DNA of 64,000 nucleotides from Lenzites betulinus (Eukaryota; Basidiomycota; Agaricomycetes; Polyporales; Polyporaceae): positions 186,001-250,000 of the forward strand of contig JABYQU010000020.1 of the NCBI GenBank assembly GCA_022264855.1, in the 5' to 3' direction. Both the position numbers and the translations under genes were made by a program. Of the stretch, positions 11,882 through 26,200 are shown one piece after another. The notes under the pieces were generated by a model. It had not been told where the DNA came from. It searched no databases and was given only the letters and a program-made list of their open reading frames with translations. Positions within the stretch are counted from its first letter, which is position 1. The number at the start of each line of letters is the position of its first letter.

Positions 11882-12636
11882 TGAATACTCGGTCTTGGCG
11901 GTCTCGGGCTGGTGAGGTGCTTGTACCAACAAGCGAGCGAGCTTGTGAGCTCAACTTGCAACGCCACCGGACCTTGATGAATCGGATCTGCGGAATCTCA
12001 AGTTCTTCATCATGATAGGAACCATCTGCGTGACCAACGATTCATCCCGCCTACTAGTAAGGAGAAGCATAGGATAAGGATCACTATAAGTGATATCTCC
12101 GACCTATTTATCACGGATCCCGATACTCCAGCTGTTTCTAGTGTACAGTAACACGTAGTCAGTTGTGTACAGATGGCGTTCAACTCGTGATAAGATGACA
12201 GACCTCATGTTGACAGAACGAACTTTAAACTGTAGATGACCAGTGTTTGCCACATACCTGGCACAGCGCACTGCGGCGAATGTGGACACCGGAGCCGACT
12301 GGTAGCGACACACAAGGCTGGAACAAAACCGCTGTTCCACATTCGCACAATGATGCTGCAGGCAATACAACACATTACATCCAAACATCCGCTCCTACGA
12401 CATAACAAGGGCGCGTTGAGGCCCATAAGACGGCATCATCACTCCGGCCACCTCCACTCGGCGTTACCTCCACACCCGGCGTCGAATGTCGCCGAGCGGG
12501 ACGTGCTGCCGCCACCCTGCCTCCATCGTAACCTCTGAGGGTCGTTGAGGATCCCATACGCATTGGATCTTTTCTGGAGTGGGCGCGTTGAGGCCAATGT
12601 TCGTCTACGTATCAGGACACGTTGCGACGAGACCAT
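11882..12636. other. Intergenic, no gene seen
   Basis: This 755 bp stretch contains the promoter of the unrecognised upstream gene and the 3' region of the adenosylhomocysteinase gene, both on the minus strand. Open frames here are short and without domains. Confidence 0.5.
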
Positions 12637-14467
<1,831 letters not shown>

Positions 14468-14709
14468 GGTGTTCGTAGGGCGGGAGTGAGTGGGGGGGGA
14501 CGAGGAGGGGGTGGGGAAGAAGGAGAGGTGGGTAGAGCGGCGACGTTTTATTTGCGCGCAGAATCGGACGAGTATCTAATCCACGCGAGGTGCACGTGGG
14601 TGGGACGGCGGCCTGAACGATCTCAGCGCTTGATAACCTGGCGCGGCTTGTCGACTTTCATTGTACACCAGTCCTCCTCTCAGACACAGCCTACTGGTGC
14701 CACGTCTAC
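14468..14709. promoter_or_regulatory. Short bidirectional promoter (SAH1 / Som1-like)
   Basis: Only 242 bp separate the ATG of SAH1 (minus) from the ATG of the Som1-like gene (plus). The two must share or overlap promoter elements. The stretch next to SAH1 is G-rich on the plus strand (14468-14530). No canonical TATA box was seen. Co-regulation is an inference from spacing only. Confidence 0.55.
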
Positions 14710-14998
14710 ATGTCTGAGGCAACCCAGGCTACTGTTGCAAAGGACAAGTGTCGCCTTGCGGAGATTGTCCAGTTCAAATGTGAGCCAGGACAGCAGGCGG
14801 AAGGGTTGCCACAGTGGCATTGCTTGCCGGTCATTCGACTCTTCAGAATGTACCCTCGTTCACACCCTTCGCATTCATACACGTATGCTGATACTCCTCT
14901 GTGAAAGTTGTCAGAATCGTCCCGCCGTTGAGGTGACTAAGTTCGTTGACATCGATGTCGAGACGGGGGCCATCCAGGTACCTTCGCAGTCGAGGTAG
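14710..14998 (+). CDS. Small twin-CX9C protein, Som1-like (mitochondrial inner-membrane peptidase cofactor)
   Basis: A 76-residue protein from two exons (14710-14849 and 14908-14998; 231 coding bases). It has exactly two C-x9-C pairs: CRLAEIVQFKC near residue 14 and CLPVIRLFRIC near residue 39. The second is completed across the 58 bp intron. Twin CX9C proteins are oxidised by Mia40 and folded in the mitochondrial intermembrane space. The spacing and the VQF-C...CLPVIRLFR pattern resemble Som1, which associates with the Imp1 inner-membrane peptidase; this assignment is from memory of the family and is moderate. There is no N-terminal presequence, as expected for this import route. The start is the first ATG after a divergent promoter. 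Confidence 0.72.
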
Positions 14999-17596
14999 GA
15001 CATAAGAGCCCTTTTTTGGCGCACACGCTTAGCAGTTTATAGCCAAATGCTGCCCAAAGGGAAAGTCTGGAGAGATGTCGTGCGGTACGATGAGAAGGTT
15101 GCAGAAGCTCTGGGCCCCTGAATACATCTCGCGGAGAGCTGCCGAGTCCGCCACGCCTTCGCAGTCGAGCGCCTTTCCCGTGCTTCGGACTCTTGACATT
15201 ACCGGCCTTCTACCGTGGGTGGCGTTCGTATCCCCATGCGACCATCGACACCGCGAGCCTGGGAACGCATGGAAGATCATATCTATTGCGACGTAGCTAC
15301 CGCGGCCCCATACCGGCCACGCAGCTTGCAACCCTGCGGGTTGACGTGACGATACGACGAAGCCTACTGTAACATGCTCTGTTGTGGATACCCGATTCTC
15401 GTGAGTGTCACTTTGATTATGGGATACTCACTAGCGTTATGTTTTCCTAAGGATGTATGGCAGCTGGCGACCTTTGAACGAATATGATTTTGATGATGTC
15501 AAATATATTCCACATACGATCCATGTCAGTGCGCAGACCATAGCTTGCATTGTACCATTGGCGTTTTTCCTGAAATCTTGGCCAGCTAGAACGTATGTCT
15601 TTATCATCATCAAATGTTCACATGATTAGGAACCTGCCAACTCCGATACTAAGCCCCCGACGTGATGACGCTCATGCAGATCTGCTGTGTCCGTTGCGCT
15701 CTGCGGACGCCTAGTTGTCAGCCCCTTCCCGCAGCAACGGATAGATGCCCGTTACAGGATGGTCCATGCCGACGAGAACGTTAGACATTGCACTGTCCAT
15801 GTCCTACTGGTGAGTTCCATAGGCGCTGTGTGCGATCGCCGAAATAGCTTCTCAAGAAGCAATATGATGTTTCGAACGGCTGTACATGTGGGGTTACGAC
15901 TGCTAATTTCTATATATGTAGTAATGGCAACGGCATGGACGTTTACGAGCGTCACAATAAGTAGGAGCTTCGGTCGTAGCATCGATAGATGATGTGGTCG
16001 TAGCCCGGTCTCATCATTGATGTGTTGCTTCAAAGGTGTCGTTGCCCCACTACGGGTGACCGTGGGTTGTCATCCTCACGTCGATGACGGTGGCATTTTG
16101 CGTGTGCCTCCTGCTGGTGTACAATGTCGCTCAATCCCGTGGAATCGTAAGCAAGACGGACGTAAGGCGATACGCGTTGCAACAAAGCCCTTCACCCACG
16201 GTTCACTCTGATTCATCACTGCGCCAAAACGGTGCACGTAAAGAAGCGGCTTCCCGACCTCATGGACGAACAGCGCTCACGCAGCAGGTGGACGGGCTTG
16301 TCAATGGCCCGCCCGGCGTGGTACCGATACGTGCGTGTGTCCACGACGCTCGATATTCCAGACGTAGTTCACGGATAACGCAACGATCAAAATTGTAGAT
16401 CATCTGAGTTTACGGCGTAATGATCGAGAGATACTAAGTAGTCAGTACTCAGGCCCGTGTGCATTCCAATCAACGTCTCATTCCACTTCGTATCACTCAC
16501 GTCCGGTGTTTACAGTATAGATCGATATCGCGTTTCCTTTTCTCCCAGATATCGGGCCTCTTCTTCCAGCTCCCTAGAGGTACCGGTACAACCTTATTGT
16601 TCCGCTGACCCTGGAAACATGCACAGGGCGCCAGTGAGCTCGGTGTTACGATGTGAGCCCACGGCAGTGACTTCACAATGGACTGTATCTCAACTGGCCT
16701 CGGTGCGGCTGCGACGTAAAGCAGAAGTAAGACATCTGTAAGAGCTGGTCGCCGGCACAATTACCGCCACCGTGTGCATGTCTTCGTAATTGTCTCCGTA
16801 CTGCCCGAGGACAGCTTTGTCGAGATGCCCGTTCAGGTCACCACCACGTGATAGATGATCAACACGCCCACGCTATGCTGCCTGCCCTGCCTCCACGGTC
16901 ATATCGGGTGTGCACATGTTCCCGGACGCAGAGAAGCGCGAGTTCCACTGCTGGTCTGCGCGTTCGGGGCTGGCGATGCTCCTGCTGACCATGAGAACAT
17001 GTACGTGCCATGTTGGGATCTAATGACCATGCTGTCGTACGTAGAATCAGCTTACTACCATACGTGGTGCCAACTTCTGATCCAGATGCCTTGCGACGAA
17101 GGCCCCCCGCGGTTTCTGTACCCAGATCAAACTGAGGCGGTCCATGTCGGTTGGGCTCGCTCCCCGGCTTTTTCCAGCGTTACCCGCATGCAGCGTGCCG
17201 CCCTTCAGTACACAGAGGATCGCCGTCCCTCGCGACATTTGATCATCTTGGCTGCTCCTCGACAACCTGTTGCACGAATGGAGCCACTGCAACAAGTGAG
17301 CTTAGCCATTCGCATGCGCTGTTCAGGGAAGAGCGTACACCGCCACTGCGTCAGTGTTTCACATTTATACTGCCCCTTCTTCACCGCTACTCCGCCACTC
17401 TCGCAGAGTCGCGTCCCTCACGTTGGCTACTTATCTTCCGTCGCCACCTGCCTCCCCTCCTTCAGCCCCGTCGATCCCGACATCCCTCCTTTATCCTCCG
17501 CGTGCACGACCCTTGTGCCCCAGTCCCTCTTTATCGGCGAGAGCCGCCAGACTAGACAAAACACCCTATACTAGACCTCACTACCGAACCCTCAAA
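14999..17596. other. 2.6 kb gene-poor stretch
   Basis: I find no gene that can be supported. Open frames reach about 240 codons at 16855-17574 but run through what looks like the pyrimidine-rich promoter of the next gene (17380-17590) and contain no domain. A short frame at 15450-15600 has a hydrophobic patch (IACIVPLAFFL) but no partner exons. It may hold decayed coding sequence. Confidence 0.4.
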
Positions 17597-18882
17597 ATGT
17601 CCCAAGCACCGTATCCGACATGGCCCGCCGGCGTCAAAACCGAACCTGAACAATTTTCTGGAAACGTACAAACGTCCATGGCGTCAAGCCGGCGGAGCGG
17701 GACCACAGACCCGCAAGCGGCGTCCTTTGGCTACGCCGGCGGCTACCCCGGGCCTCAGGTACGGAGCACGAGGGATGGGTTGTGCCTGCATGTTCTGACA
17801 TAAACCCGTAGTCTGACACGCAACGCCGTCTGCAATCCCGCTCCGGGATGCGTCCTCACTCGAGCTCGACGTCAAGCTTGTCGGGCGCGATGGGCGACAC
17901 ACAAATTGGCACCCAACCCCGCACCTCCGTGACGCCTCCCTCAGGACTCGCCTCGTGGACCTCTCCCCCCACTTCGAGTTCTATGTCTGGCGCTTTCATG
18001 AATGTATCTGACGACCCCAACATGACATACCTCGGGCAGGTCACTCCGGCGACCTCGGCCAGTCCATCCGGGGCCTTCGCGGCGTACCCGCAGTACGCCA
18101 TGGGTGGTCTTTATGCGTCCCCGGAGACATCACCGGCGCTCGTCTCTGGGTTTTCGGAGCAGTTTGGATACTCCCAGGACCGCGGGCAGAACGCCACCCC
18201 GCCCTCTGCAGCGATGGTCATCTCGCCCTCCGGTACACCTGCTCCGATGCAGCCCACGCGCCAGCCGCGTCCTTCCGCTGAGAGGCTCGAGGATGAAAAC
18301 CGCCGCCTTCAGCAGCGCATCCGCCAGCTTGAACTCGTCAACGAGTCGTCCCGCCGGCGGATCAAAGAGCTCGAAGCGGAAGTGTCGCGCGGCGCGTACC
18401 CGGGTGGCCTTCCTACTCCCTTGCCGACCCCCCAGCCGCACGCCACCTTCCTGCAGGAGTGGCATGTGCGCACCGAGGCACGCAAGCAGACATTCTGCTC
18501 TATGAACCGTGCGGGCAATGCTCTCTGCGCGTGGCACGACTCTCGCCGCGAGCGCAGAGTGTTCCCGCCCCGCAACGCACCCCCGGGACACCTCAACTGT
18601 GGCTGTACCTTTGAGCAAGCGCTGTTCGAGGAGAGCCTCGCGCGTCATGGCGTGGGCAGCTACCTTCCCGGGGACAGCGTCCGCATGGACCCCGCGCTCA
18701 GGAACCCGCTGCTCACCCTTCTCGAGCAGCGATACGGCTACCGCGACGGGGACTTCGAGCGCAACCCTGTTACTGGGAGCTGGGTCGAAGGCGAGGGACC
18801 CGAAAAATGGGAGCAGAAGGCCGCATCCGGCGCCGCGTATTCCAGGCGCAACCGCACAGAGGCCGAGCGCCGATCCACCTAA
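17597..18882 (+). CDS. Conserved-looking orphan with coiled coil and cysteine-rich C-terminal domain
   Basis: Function unknown. Two exons (17597-17758 and 17812-18882, with a 53 bp intron) give 410 aa. The first ~215 residues are disordered (Ser, Pro, Thr, Gly, Tyr). Residues ~220-255 form a charged coiled coil (ERLEDENRRLQQRIRQLEL, then RRRIKELEAEV). After a Pro-rich linker comes a compact C-terminal domain of ~150 residues. It has well-spaced Cys and His (CSMNRAGNALCAWHDSRRER, GHLNCGCTFEQALFEESL) and ends in a Lys/Arg/Glu-rich tail. The Cys/His pattern could bind a metal, but matches no zinc-finger type I know. The layout of disordered region, short bZIP-length coil and Cys/His domain suggests a nuclear or scaffolding role; that is inference. 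The transcript leader is strongly pyrimidine-rich, as in highly expressed fungal genes. Confidence 0.8.
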
Positions 18883-21800
18883 TGATTGTAAGTTGCACAC
18901 CACTGTATCGCATAGTCCACACACACCATCCCGATGTCTTCATAGCCCCATTCTTGCTGTTCGTGCTTTCGCCACTTCTAATTATTTCCATGTTCCCCCT
19001 TCTTTCGTCTTCTCTCTATCCTATTTGAACGGACACTGAGAATTCGGGTTCGTTCCCTTTTTGTGTATCCCTATCCATATACCCGCGAGGCTCACTTGCC
19101 CCACGACGGACCGCCTTGTTACCCCCAACTCTCGACCCACCCACTGTAGCTCTAGTATCTGTGCTCCCGATAGATGTCTCGGTATTGGCTTGTAGCACCA
19201 CCATCATCCACTTTGTACCTTACGTTCTCGTATCATAATGATATCACCTCTTGTAGCATGCATATCAAGCTAGGCATACATCCTGTATACCCGGCGGCTT
19301 GACTCAATGGTAGCGGGTGAGCCTGTGCGTGATGAGTACTGCTATGGATATTTGGTTATGATTTGCGCTAATTATACAGGTCTATGAAGCTTTACAGCGA
19401 CTCATCGAGACTAAACTAAGTGCTGCGATCAAATGGCAACTTCAACTAAGATAGTTGGCAGGGACTGGAAGGGAGCGGCAAGTTCAGCACTTAGTGAGAC
19501 TTGCCGGTGTCGCTTCGATGATGATATTTTACAGAAATGTGAACAGCTCGTTACCTTCGTGCAAATCGGGATGACGCCGCCAGGATGTTGTCGTTGGTAG
19601 AGATGTACATTGCCAGATAGGAGGACCAGCCTCCAGCCTCAGTCAATCCATGACAAAGCGAGGGAAGAAGGCTCAAGACTAAAAGTAGAGGTCATCTACC
19701 TTCCTAGAGGTAGGGAGCTGGGCCCTGCCGTCGCCAGTCACCATACTTCTGTATGATGCATTCTCTGGTAGCTTCAGACTACCATCCTAGATGCATGGAA
19801 ACCCGAACGCGGAGGACGGGATGAAGGATCCGGTCCTCCGCCGTGGCGGTCTATAAACAGAGAGCAGGATATTCCCGAGGGGCACAGAGTAACGCACCAA
19901 ACCGCCAGCGCCACTTTTCACTAGAACAAGGCCGTCATCAGTATGGCCGGTGCACTCACCAACGGCTTGACAGTTTTCAGTCATGGGAGCGCATACATCT
20001 CTGGCGTGCGTTGATATTATTGAGCATGTATGGAAGAATCTCGAGCTTTTCCTACATCGCGTCGTAAAAAAAAGAAAAAGACACACGTCAGCTGGCCGGA
20101 CAAGGAGATGCGATAGCTATGCACATGTTACAACGCACAAGGAGCCACAGAATCCGCTGGGCGCGAGGATTGTTCACATGCAACGCCAACCTGGATGCCG
20201 CTTCGGCGGTCGGGTGCATCCATGATGGCTGTGGTCAGGCAACAGCTTCAAGGTTGGGATTAGGAGCGTGCGACTCGGACTGTGCAGTGTCGGCGGGCGT
20301 AGGACTCGGAGAGGCTCCGAGCACTGGCAGCGACACCGCCGCGTGGGCGCCTCCGAACCTAGCTCTCGCCACCACCAAACAATCGCGCCGACACCGTCTC
20401 GTCTTTCCCGCCGCGCGTGGAGGACCCGCAGACGACAGCCCGAGAAGATCGCAGCGGTTATGCGAACCAGGGCAAACTTACGCTCTCATGATGCACCCCG
20501 CGATGCCGCTGATCGCCTTCCTGCCGTCTGCAAGCGTCTTCTCATGGGCGCAGATATCCTTGTGGTACAAGGCAAGTCCGCAGGGATTGAATGGGGTAGA
20601 ATGCACGCATGTATGCGTGCACCACCGTTGAGAGCTCACATATCCGCGTGCAGTCTGCAGATGCTCCTATTCCCAGGAACTAGCGATGGTCAGGGAAGGC
20701 TCGGGTGAGTTTGAGCCCACGGGTTAATAGGCTAATCTTAGGTGGGATCGCTCACGGCGTGCAGAGTCACTCGAACAGTATACTACATGACCAAATTGTT
20801 GTAGAAGAGCCGCTGGCTTGATCGGCCATACGAGCTACGCCGAGCTCGAAGCGCATGAAGAAGAGCGTGCCAGTGTGAGAGGTACTCGTACTTTTTTAAA
20901 ATACCTTCTGGTGCTTCGGACTTTCGGACATGCTGGCCAGACTTCGTCTCTATTCCAGCTGCTCTATCAATGACGCTATGCGAAATAGCGAGTGCAAAAC
21001 ATCTATCCCGACCCGTGGAATGTCTCCCCTTCAAAGTGGGCTACGACGAACAGACCTGGCCTAATGCCGTCAATATACCTAAAAATGCGTGGAGTCAGTT
21101 CGATCAACAGGTCCGGGAAACGTGGCTGATGTACTCCAGAGCTTTATCACGCAGCGCGGAACTGGTTAAGCTACTCCGGATATCTCCGCGAGGTTCGTGA
21201 GTGCTAGGCTTGACGATCACGGTGTTTCTTACGTCCATATATCACAGAGCCCAACTATGTTTCGCCTTCTGTTATGGAATGAGATAGGTACCATCAATGT
21301 CATATATGGGTTGCCTGCGATCTAATGAGTAAGTCTCCAGACTTGGCGAAGGAGCTGCGCCGGGATTCTGCCCTGCAGAGCCATGCCCTGCTACATCATC
21401 TAGGTGATTGCGAGGCTGCTTTAGATGGTGGTTTCCAGCGATGCGATTGTTCTTCATGAGGTATGCATTTTCCTTTACGTTTTCTGTTTGGGTAGCGCTA
21501 TCGGTGCGGCTACTCTTTGCTGAAATGCAAGTGTCCTCTATCGCTTTGGGCGGGCATATTTGATCAGGTAAGACTTTCACTCGACAAGGTACCTTTTACT
21601 CCTGTGGTATCGCTGACAAAAATGTACCTAAAGCACCGCGGCGTAAGATGAGTCGCGTATTCATAGAGGCACGGTACAAATTGAAAAAGGACAGGTCGCG
21701 GCTAAAGTAATCATCGACGAACTTGCTAAGATACGCCGTATGGTTTCCATAATCAGGAAACACGGGTAGAGAACGCGTTGAATGATGTAGGCTTTTTTCT

Positions 21801-23257
21801 GCAGGCTCGCACTACACTGGCTCATAGCATATCAAGCTTTCCCCGGGCGCGACTTCCACTTTCATTCCTGCTCTTCACAGCACACTCTCCCTGTGCATGG
21901 AACGTGACTACTCGTCTATGGAGCTGAAGTGCCGTTCAGCTATCAGTAAGACTTATTCATGTGACCTCTGCCCACAGACACTTCATCTTTGCAGGATCGA
22001 ATGGCAGATCAAGTCCTCAAGCTTCAAATCTCCGAATGACTTCGAAGTGTCACAGCATGTAGGTTTGATTGGCCGCCTGAGACCACACGGGTTGAGATTT
22101 TTTCCAGCCAATCCGGGCAAACATTCCCTGATAGGGGACATACAGCTCTCGGGCGCGGAGTGGGGGGAGAGGCTCGACATAGTTAAGGTTGCGAGCGAAG
22201 CTGCTTCAGCCTTGAACGATCCTGTGCACAGGACCCGCGCTGAGATACAGAAGATCAATAGCACCACTATAGCAATGATGGCACCTTAATGGAAACCGCG
22301 GCTTCGGGGTAATCGAACTTCAATGTAATGTCATCGTGGCTCGAGACGGCATGATGATGTCTTGCTTCAAGACCATTCGGAAAGGTATGAACGCCGAGTC
22401 TTTGTGCACAACGCTCGGCTCATATTGTCCTCCAGTCAAAGTCGCGTCTTCGGACCTCCCGACTCTCCGTGTTTTGTTTTCGTTCTCCCGCATGCTACGC
22501 TGGCTTCTTGCCACGGCGTTTTCCGGACTGATGGGCAGTTCGTTCCAGTTCGTTCCTCGCATTCCACGTGCGAGTATACTTCTCCCGTCTCCGTAGAGCG
22601 CTCTATTTCTGTTCGCGTCGCGCAGGACTGTGTTTCACCCAGTATGACAGAGAACAGTACTACGCCTTCGATAGCTCCGCTCCACTGGTGCCTCTACCCC
22701 TCTCGTCTCGGTCGAGATACACTGGTTTTCAGGCGACTGCGAGCTCATAGGGGTCTGGCCATGCGGCTCCTGCTTATGTGGACACCCTTCTGCTCCCTGC
22801 GACAATAATATTCTGACATCGCCGTTCTAGGGATCGACTGGTTCACGTTCAACACTCTTGGCGCCTAAACACGTTGCCTTCGAATTTCAATGTTGCTCAG
22901 TGTTGCAATCTCGGGCTTGTCGCCTTTTTCAGTCGACTGTATTACTATTGTTGTGCCTGAAACTGTGTACTTACCTTCATGCACATGAAGGGCGAATTGG
23001 AACTAAGCTTGCTCTCGCGGCTTAGTAAGCTGTTAGATCAGACTAGTCTAGTCTTTACTACAATCGGGTAACTAACTCACTTATAAGTTCGTTACCAAAA
23101 CGGAAATCATACGCTTTCTGCATTCTAAGTACTCTAATCGGGCCGTATCATAATTGTGAGAATTCCACGGACCACAATAGCGTGGCTGCTACTAGGTTTG
23201 CGTTCAACGCTCGGACCTGCCCTCGACCTCACAACAAACCACCCACCTCCGATCGCC
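18883..23257. other. 4.4 kb gene-poor block
   Basis: This is the longest stretch without a supportable gene. Frames are short on both strands. Candidates such as 21897-22289 (+, 130 codons) and 20119-20631 (+, 170 codons) have no domain, no coherent splice partners and no codon pattern like the flanking genes. I see no long terminal repeats, transposase motifs or tandem arrays. The last ~400 bp should include the promoter of the CCCH/RBR gene. Confidence 0.45.
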
Positions 23258-26200
23258 ATGGTCGACGTACGCCGGCCTGCGCCAAAGACGCGCCAGAACA
23301 GAAAACCTACTAACAATACTCCAGAGCCAGCTGAGAGGGGACGTAACAACGGCTCCGTAGCGTACCCGAGTGTGACAAAGGAACGCAGAGGTGGTGCTGC
23401 GGTACCGAGCACCCCCAACAATGGCGGGCCCGCACAGTCATCTTCGGCCAGCATTACTTCCCAGAGCGCTGACCGCGTAACGCCTCCTGTGAGTGGCGTA
23501 TTTATTGTCCCGAGACTTCTCTCACATCCCGCCACCACACTCCCCAGTGCCCCACGCCCTCTTCTACTAGCGGCCCTGCTGTACGAGCTGAGAGTACGCG
23601 GCAACAACGGAACACAACACGCAACGGTCGAGGACCTCCTAGAGAAGGCTTGCCGCAGCCACCGGAGCCCCATATACGCCCGCCGGACGCAACGAAGGTA
23701 TCACTACCCCTTGCAACTGGCCCTTGATGTTTGTACCAACCTCTCACTTCTGCAATTCCAGATGCCGCGGCAAGAAGTCTGCAGGGACCACGTCAAGGGC
23801 AAATGCAAGTCGGGAGACAAATGCACCCGTTCCCACGTTGTGGACGGCGGTCGCGATACCGTGCCAGCCACAGTGGCGTCGGTGAAGTCTCCGGTTCCTC
23901 ACCCAGGGATACAAGTACAACGGGGACCGCCCGCCCCTCCAATCCCAGTGTCGTCCACCGTCAGAATCGTCGACGGTGTATACACCGACCGCATGCGTCA
24001 AACGCATAGACTAGATGCACGCTTTCAAGACGTGGCTCCTACAGTACCTTCAGCTCCAGCAGAGACAGCCACAGTGAGGCAAGCCCCTCCGCACCATCAC
24101 CATGAGGCACCTCCGCACCCTCTCCGCGACGCACCACCCCCGATTGCACGTGCACAGAAACCATCGTCTCTGACGCAGCCCGCGCCTCCATCTGTGCCCC
24201 CACCTCAAAGAACTACGGTCCAGCCAGAGAACTTGGATCATGAACGGCTCAGAAGAGCTGCGGAATTCGATCCACGTCCGTGCAGGGTATGTCTTGGTCT
24301 GGAGTTGATTAAAGTCTGAAAGACACTATCCTCACACGCCATTCGCAGAGGACGGACGAGGTCTGCAGGCTGTATCAAAAGGGCCTCTGTCACACAGGCG
24401 ACAGGTGTCCTAGGACACACATTTTCCTACTCCATCCAGCATACATGGCGTACCTTACGCCTTCGCCTCCAAAGACAGCGACAGTCTCCAGAAAGGTGAG
24501 CGTGTGTATAGGCCGCATTTTAAGGTGCCTGATGTGACATCGCTATGCAAAACAGATCCCGGCTACCATCCGGTATACTGTAAGTCGATTCGCCGTATGC
24601 TATTGGGGATATTGACAGTCGATGTTGGTATTACAGGAAGCTGATGGCTCCGTGCACGAACGCGAGGTCTGCAAATTGCACTCTAAAGGTTTCCAATGCC
24701 GCAGGGGTGATGAATGCCGATATGTCCACCTGACTTCCGCAGAGTTGGATAGCTTTGATACTTCTGGCGACATTGATAGTGGCGATCCCACATCCGCTAC
24801 TAGCAACGCCACCGCTTCCGGGTCGAATACTAGATACGTTTCCCCGCCAGATTGTCCTACGCAGGTATTCGACGCAACCAAGGTACCCATAACTCACATT
24901 GGGCGTGAATTATGTTCACTTTCCTCCTAGGTCGAGAATTCCGCGTCGTCGTATGAAACCACGAGACCTTCGAAGGTTCGTGCCATTATATCGGGTGATC
25001 AGTATACTGAGCGAAATACGTAGAAGCCGCGAGCTGTCTGCCGGATGCACTTCCAACAGCAGCGATGTCGCAAACTGCCTTGCAAATATTCTCATGACGT
25101 TCTCGACCTTGCAACTCAACTCCCTCCCAATGATCAGCTCGTATTGAAACACGCCGATGCAATCCGCGATGCCCTCAAGAAGCGCGAAACGAGCCAGGCA
25201 GTAAGCGAACCGCCGAAGTCGACCACACTGGAAGCATCGCAAGCTCCCCCTGTTGCAGACACTGCAAAGAAACGGCAGAAAAAACCGAGGAAGGTACTCG
25301 TTGTTTTAACTCATCTTACACCTTCCTTTATTCAACGCTATTGTCGTTGGGGAACTTAGCCAGGGACGGATGCTACAGTAACCGTTCAGGAAACAAGTAA
25401 GCAGGGAACTAATTCGGAAGATATGACCTGGACTGACGATAAACTCAGGTGATCTACGTAGCGGGCAGATGGCTCCCACACCTAAAGGGAAGGGTCGTTC
25501 CGAAGAGAACATTCATGTCACTCCCTCCAAGGTGTCCTCCGCTGTCCAGAGAACGAAGGAAGACAATAGTGCAATCGGTTCTGACGCCATGCACGACCCT
25601 GTGGTAAGTATTGTTACACAGTCTATGATTGGACTATCTCAAATGGCATTCACAGGGAACGCGAGCTCATACCGAACATGATGTTTCGGTCAAGGGACGT
25701 GATGTGGCTTCACAACATGTGGGGAGAGCTATGCTGCCGTGTTATAGCTACATTCACGGACGATGCAATTACGGGCCCGACTGTCGATTTTCCCACGACA
25801 TCGACAGGGAGCAGATGCTTCTAGAATTCCGAGAGGTACGCCTCCGCAGATGGTACGTAAATGCCGAAGCTGAACATGTCTAAATGCAGAAGACGAGGGC
25901 GGCGCGAGCAGAAGGCGGATCTTCAACAGAGAGACCGTATCCTACTCTAGCTCCGGAAGACGGATCACCCCTTCAGACTACCGGCCTTCCTCTTGGCAAT
26001 AAGCAAACGCCTCTATTTCCGCCTGGCCTGGGCTTAGAGATGGTCAGTAGAATATGCTCTCTATCGTCACCGCTGCATAGCTCACCCGAGACTGTCAGCA
26101 GTTTGGTAACAGAGCCAAGGACACTGCGAAGCCTCATCCCTCCGACGACTCGATGACACTCACCGTTCTCGACGCTACGAAAGTGACGTTCGGACCTGGC

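Noticed and set aside
16497..17300. Possible gene on either strand between the Som1-like gene and the coiled-coil orphan
   Set aside because: Frames of 80-240 codons without domains, overlapping a pyrimidine-rich promoter; no coherent exon chain could be built.
19290..19380. tRNA-like stretch with an A-box resembling TGACTCAATGGTAGCG
   Set aside because: No matching B-box (GGTTCRANTCC) at the right distance and no acceptor stem that pairs; treated as chance.
19411..19497. Inverted repeat ACTAAGTGCTG / CAGCACTTAGT
   Set aside because: Only 11 bp with a ~60 bp loop, no target duplication and no further symmetry; below what I would call an element.
21897..22289. Plus-strand frame of 130 codons in the gene-poor block
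   Set aside because: Mixed composition with no recognisable motif and an equally open opposite strand (21983-22267); not enough to call a gene.
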